Assembly: GCA_945483255.1 (NCBI GenBank)
Contig: CALYRP010000034.1
Coordinates: 1 to 9,038 of the forward strand
Reading direction: 5' to 3'
Length of the DNA: 9,038 bases
Source of the DNA: an uncultured Pseudomonadota bacterium
GTDB taxonomy: Bacteria; Pseudomonadota; Alphaproteobacteria; Rs-D84
This document shows positions 5,829-9,038 of this stretch, one piece after another. The position numbers and the translations under genes were made by a program. The stretch's first letter is position 1, and each line of letters begins with the position of its first letter. The notes under the pieces were generated by a model. It searched no databases and was not told the DNA's origin. It saw only the letters and a list, made by a program, of their open reading frames with translations.

Positions 5829-8225
5829 TTACGCGGTGTAAGAATGTTGAAGTTTCCATTGAATATAGGCTTCTTCCATTCTTGTTTTGCCTGATGCCTG
5901 TTTTGCATCCATTTTTGCTTGTAATTTTTTGGTGCTTAGATGGAACAAGTTCTTTGTATTCCCAGTTTGCAAGAAATCCCAATACGCCATCAATTCAAGA
6001 TAATCGTTTTTATGGGTGTCGTCCCATTTGGCAAATTCTTCGTTTCTGCGACGGATGTTTTCTTTGTGCGCTTCGATTGATTCCTTGTCGGAACGATATT
6101 CGGATATGCGTTGTTCAAGATTATCGTTCGCAGATTGCGTTGCCTGTAAAGTCGCTTCTGCATTGTTTTTTTGTTGTAATGCCAAATCGTATGGACTTAA
6201 CGCGCCGCCAAACGCAGGCGTATGAATTCTGGTGTATTCTGCGGCCAGTGTTGTTGGCGCATATTTTGTCGCCATTTGGGCGTTTGAATCGCTAAGATTT
6301 TTTTGCGCTTCGAGCAGGGCTTGTTTTTCCTTGGCCCAATCATTCCGTAATTGTTCTGCGGTTGCCTCTTGTATTTGGTCCGGGGCAGGGTTCGGAATTG
6401 CATTTAATTGTGTTTCCAGATTTGTTATATTCGTTTGACAGTCCTTAACAGTCTGTTCCAAATCTTTAATGCTTTGAAAATCATTTTCTATGTTTTGCAA
6501 TGGTTCCAACGCAGTTTTCGCATTTTCAAAGTCTTGTCTTTGTTGGTCTTCGATTGTGCGGTTGTTGCGCAAAAGTCTTTCAGATTGGCGAATATTTGTA
6601 ATGCCCAGACTGCGTTTATGCAATCTTAATCTTTTTATTTCAGCGTTTTCGTTTCTGTTTTGTCGACGTTTTTGTTGTTCGGCAAAATTTTTATTGTTTG
6701 TGTTATCTGTTTCCCATTGGGTGGCTTTCTTTTGTAATTCACCACTGTGGTTAAATTCTGTCCCAGTGCGTCTTATTTTGTTAACAAGTGCGGTTGTTGC
6801 ATACCCAGCCGTTTGAATACCAAATTTTAATGTTTTATCAAGCGCATTAGTGACAAATTGAATACCTTCGTTTTTATTCCACGACAATTTACCATCAGAA
6901 AATATATTTACATCGGTTTTATTTATGGCATCCATCGTGCGGCTGGTGAACAGACCGTATCGCATAACGGACAAAACCTCCATCGCGGTTTTGGCTTTCT
7001 GGACTTCGCCTTTTGCGGCAGCTTCTATTGCCATTTCTTCAATGACGCGTTTCATTTGATGACCGTTGCGTAATGCACCTTCGAAAGCCTTTGGCATTGT
7101 GTCCTTGAAATCGTTCATTATTTTTACAAACCAATCAAAATGGTCCGCCGCAGTTGGAGATTTATATTTCAACTTTTCTGCGATTTTTGACGATTTTTCC
7201 AGTATTCCCTTAATCCCGTCAGTCGGTTTAATGCCCGCACCATCTAATGCGCCAAATATAGTCTTTGCCGTTGATTTTATAAATATTCTGTCGCGATGTG
7301 CTGTTGTGTATTTTTTTAATATATCGTTATAAGTATCTTTGATTTTACCTTCGATTTCCTGCCACTTTGTTTTTTCATCATTGCGCTTTGGCGGAATGTA
7401 ATCTTTCTCGGTTATCTTTCCGGTATAATCTGTTTTTGCAATCGCTTCGTCCAGTTGCTTTGATATCTTTCCATTATCAAATTGTTTAAATACATCATAA
7501 ATCTTTGTGTTGTCATGCAGAGTATTTAAAATATGTTGATATTCTGCTTTGAATTGTCTTAATTTTGTGGGATTAACAGCAGAATCTTGGTTTAATCCAT
7601 TAATAATCCCGTTTAAATCCAGATTTTCCAATTTAGCACGCAATGTGTCATTATATATATCGCCGTATTCCAATCTGCGTGCCAAAATCGAAACAATATG
7701 TACCAGTTTTTTTCGAACCGATGGGTTTGATTCATATTCGCCTTTGTTCAATGATTTTACAAAAATTTTGTATTCATCATAATCATCACTGAACATATCG
7801 CTAAACAAGGAAAAACTGTTCTTGGCGTTTATAACAGACGCGATAAAGTCCGATATGGATGTTCGAATCGTATGATCAATAGGAGATAACGAAAATGTCT
7901 TTGTGTTATCACCAAAATAAGTGTCTAAAAATTCTGTTGCGTCTTTATTTTCTTTAAAAGAATTTTTGTCTGCGGACATTGTGATAAATGCCACCTGAAA
8001 TGATTTATACAGGGATTCCCAACCAGAATTATCCAATTCAATATTTGCATCTGGCAAGGGATGTCCCATTAAATCCCGTTTCCAGGATTTCATATCACCA
8101 CGAAAATCATCGTTTTTAGCGTACGCATTAAATTGTGCACGGATTGCATCTGGCATTTTATCAAAATGTCTTTGGCGGAAATAAAGCAATAAATATTCTT
8201 TTACAGACATTGACATAATATGCAT
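5829..8225 (-). CDS. Unassigned 798-residue coiled-coil protein
   Basis: I do not recognise this protein. It has no signal peptide, no convincing membrane helix (only a mild hydrophobic patch at 470-481), no nucleotide-binding or catalytic motif I can name, and one cysteine (C596) in 798 residues. Residues 1-490 look like a folded, mostly helical region rich in Lys/Asp/Phe. Residues about 494-735 are charged and Gln/Asn/Glu-rich with heptad-like stretches (563-610, 620-650, 683-730), so coiled coil is likely, broken by Pro/Ala-rich linkers at 610-616 and 655-680. Residues 735-798 (DYLELMAYWDFLQTG, then Lys-rich, ending EAYIQWKLQHSY) look like a separate helical end domain. Base use resembles its neighbours, so nothing shows recent transfer. 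The ATG at 8225 is used; the ATG three codons later (8216), with GGGA eight bases before it, is equally plausible. It could be structural, cytoskeletal or an unusually exported protein; none of these is shown. Confidence 0.9.
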   Translation of the reverse strand: MHIMSMSVKEYLLLYFRQRHFDKMPDAIRAQFNAYAKNDDFRGDMKSWKRDLMGHPLPDANIELDNSGWESLYKSFQVAFITMSADKNSFKENKDATEFLDTYFGDNTKTFSLSPIDHTIRTSISDFIASVINAKNSFSLFSDMFSDDYDEYKIFVKSLNKGEYESNPSVRKKLVHIVSILARRLEYGDIYNDTLRAKLENLDLNGIINGLNQDSAVNPTKLRQFKAEYQHILNTLHDNTKIYDVFKQFDNGKISKQLDEAIAKTDYTGKITEKDYIPPKRNDEKTKWQEIEGKIKDTYNDILKKYTTAHRDRIFIKSTAKTIFGALDGAGIKPTDGIKGILEKSSKIAEKLKYKSPTAADHFDWFVKIMNDFKDTMPKAFEGALRNGHQMKRVIEEMAIEAAAKGEVQKAKTAMEVLSVMRYGLFTSRTMDAINKTDVNIFSDGKLSWNKNEGIQFVTNALDKTLKFGIQTAGYATTALVNKIRRTGTEFNHSGELQKKATQWETDNTNNKNFAEQQKRRQNRNENAEIKRLRLHKRSLGITNIRQSERLLRNNRTIEDQQRQDFENAKTALEPLQNIENDFQSIKDLEQTVKDCQTNITNLETQLNAIPNPAPDQIQEATAEQLRNDWAKEKQALLEAQKNLSDSNAQMATKYAPTTLAAEYTRIHTPAFGGALSPYDLALQQKNNAEATLQATQSANDNLEQRISEYRSDKESIEAHKENIRRRNEEFAKWDDTHKNDYLELMAYWDFLQTGNTKNLFHLSTKKLQAKMDAKQASGKTRMEEAYIQWKLQHSYTA

Positions 8226-8235
8226 CCCATGGTTT

Positions 8236-8291
8236 ATCCATACAGTATTATAATTATAACATTTTTTTAGCCGGGGTTCAAGGGTATGGAT
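8236..8291. repeat. 8-bp inverted repeat flanking the promoter
   Basis: ATCCATAC (8236-8243) and GTATGGAT (8284-8291) are exact reverse complements separated by 40 bases. They bracket the -35/-10 region: one arm lies at the expected transcription start and the other just upstream of the -35. A further GCATCC (8222-8227) / GGATGC (8288-8293) pair overlaps it. It could be a two-site operator or chance in a short gap. Confidence 0.3.
8253..8281 (-). promoter_or_regulatory. Strong predicted promoter of the 798-residue protein gene
   Basis: On the minus strand TTGAAC (8276-8281, four of six) is followed after 17 bases by a perfect TATAAT (8253-8258), which is preceded by TGT and so is also a perfect extended -10. 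A second TATAAT lies directly adjacent (8247-8252) but is badly spaced. Transcription would begin near 8246, giving a leader of about 20 bases. This is the best promoter match in the window. Confidence 0.7.
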
Positions 8292-8339
8292 GCTTTTTTA
8301 TGGGTTTTTGTTCCTGTGTTAAAAAAGTAGGGTGGGGTG

Positions 8340-8345
8340 TATAAT
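8340..8345 (+). promoter_or_regulatory. Possible -10 box of the divergent membrane-protein gene
   Basis: A perfect TATAAT lies on the plus strand just before the gene, but no good -35 sits 16-18 bases upstream; the best is TTAAAA (8319-8324) at 15. If used, transcription would start near 8352-8353, at the second in-frame ATG, again giving an almost leaderless mRNA. Weak evidence. Confidence 0.25.
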
Positions 8346-8346
8346 A

Positions 8347-8973
8347 ATGGGCATGACTTTGATACATTTTCTTGTTAAATCGATACCATACGTATTGTCT
8401 ATTGCGGGCGGTATTATCGTGTTCGATATATCCCAAGATTACCTGCATGATGCGGGCTGGATTGATTTGATGGATAATGTGGCGGCGTCACTTTTGGCGA
8501 TTCCATTGGTGTTTTTGTTTTATGATTATTCTAATTTTTTGATAACGCGGCGTGTGAATAAACAGCAACGCACGACATTGATAAATACTTTGGATAATTA
8601 TTTGTTTCGAATATTGACACAAATGAAAAATATAATAGGTATTGACCGTATCGAAGTCCCTATGCAAGATATAAAACTGAATTACAAGAAATTAAATCTG
8701 GATGCGCGTTATCTGCGTGCGCTACGAAAACAATTAAATATGTTGGAAGATTTGCTTTATAAATCTGACAAGATAGAAGTTCTTGATCCGCAACATACGC
8801 AAATATTATCTTTTATTGCCCAAGAATTAAACCAGATATTAAACGAATGTAAATATCACAATTCCCCACGTGAAATTGCGCGATATATGGAAACCATACT
8901 TTCCATGATAGACGATTGGTTTTATGCGACCGGATATACAACACGTAAGAAAATACAGCGTCGTGAAAAATAA
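8347..8973 (+). CDS. Unassigned small membrane protein, two helices plus cytoplasmic helical domain
   Basis: A 208-residue protein that I cannot assign to a family. Two hydrophobic segments are visible: about residues 13-30 (IPYVLSIAGGIIVFDI) and 45-66 (VAASLLAIPLVFLFYDYSNF). The second is followed by TRRVNK, so by the positive-inside rule the roughly 140-residue C-terminal part is cytoplasmic. That part is charged and looks all-helical, and ends in a basic tail RKKIQRREK. No enzymatic motif is apparent. I chose the ATG at 8347 because a G-rich stretch (GGGG at 8334-8337) lies nine bases upstream. An ATG at 8353 and a GTG at 8332 are alternatives in the same frame; the N terminus is therefore uncertain by a few residues. 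It diverges from the 798-residue gene, with which it shares the intergenic control region. Confidence 0.82.
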   Translation: MGMTLIHFLVKSIPYVLSIAGGIIVFDISQDYLHDAGWIDLMDNVAASLLAIPLVFLFYDYSNFLITRRVNKQQRTTLINTLDNYLFRILTQMKNIIGIDRIEVPMQDIKLNYKKLNLDARYLRALRKQLNMLEDLLYKSDKIEVLDPQHTQILSFIAQELNQILNECKYHNSPREIARYMETILSMIDDWFYATGYTTRKKIQRREK

Positions 8974-8983
8974 ATTATTTTTT

Positions 8984-9010
8984 AAAAAATATAATTTTTT
9001 CTTGTTTTTT
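8984..9010 (+). terminator. Possible AT-only terminator after the membrane-protein gene
   Basis: AAAAAAT (8984-8990) and ATTTTTT (8994-9000) form a 7-bp stem around an ATA loop, followed by CTTG and six T, eleven bases past the stop codon. The stem has no G:C pair and a competing T6A6 palindrome overlaps it, so it would be weak compared with the two GC-rich terminators elsewhere in the window. Confidence 0.35.
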
Positions 9011-9038
9011 ATTTTTTTATATGTCAAAATTGACCCCG
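9001..9038. other. AT-rich right edge without a recognisable gene
   Basis: The last bases are a T-rich run and then GTCAA-AA-TTGAC (9023-9034), a small inverted repeat at the window edge. Nothing here can be called a gene. The next feature lies outside. Confidence 0.4.

Noticed and set aside
5801..6295. 164-codon plus-strand open frame antisense to the end of the orphan gene.
   Set aside because: It is antisense to a well-supported frame, is Cys/Phe/Leu-rich as expected of a shadow, and runs across the ackA upstream gap without a ribosome binding site.
5829..8973. Possible anti-phage or toxin-antitoxin pair formed by the two unassigned genes.
   Set aside because: No nuclease, NTPase, NAD-hydrolase or other effector motif was found in either, and neighbours are housekeeping genes; the size and divergent layout do not fit a typical toxin-antitoxin operon.
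9022..9027. Perfect TTGACA on the minus strand near the right edge, considered as a -35 box.
   Set aside because: No -10-like sequence occurs 16-18 bases downstream; it would point into the 3' end of the convergent membrane-protein gene.

Overview
The window looks like chromosomal DNA of an AT-rich alphaproteobacterium, probably host- or gut-associated with a compact genome. The evidence is the alpha-like RNase E/G with a short basic tail, the fermentative acetate kinase, tight gene packing, and short intergenic gaps that each hold a promoter or terminator. The taxonomic placement is inference. No rRNA, tRNA, CRISPR array, transposase or phage gene is visible.

Layout. (1) 2-814, plus strand: the 3' part of an RNase E/G gene, entering from the left edge and closed by a GC-rich hairpin that works in both directions. 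(2) 862-1005, minus strand: a 47-residue lipoprotein that I recognise as YhfL-like (DUF4223), with its own promoter and ribosome binding site. (3) 1073-4432, minus strand: a two-gene unit, recG followed by a periplasmic M48 metalloprotease with a BepA-like layout. The recG stop codon directly abuts the protease start codon. The recG promoter sits so close to its ATG that the mRNA may be leaderless. (4) 4515-5759, minus strand: ackA (acetate kinase), with its own promoter and a bidirectional terminator almost identical in design to the first one. (5) 5829-8225, minus strand: a 798-residue protein I cannot assign, soluble-looking, with a long charged Gln/Asn/Lys-rich coiled-coil part and no signal peptide. 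It has the best promoter in the window. (6) 8347-8973, plus strand and divergent from it: an unassigned small protein with two membrane helices and a cytoplasmic helical tail.

How the genes relate. Regions 1-4 are housekeeping: RNA turnover, fork and recombination repair, outer-membrane protein quality control and substrate-level ATP synthesis. They share no single pathway. The lipoprotein and the protease would both act in the envelope, but their adjacency alone does not link them. The interesting part is 5829-8973, where two unrecognised genes diverge from a 121-base regulatory gap. I saw nothing that makes them a known defence, toxin or secretion system, so any joint function is speculation.
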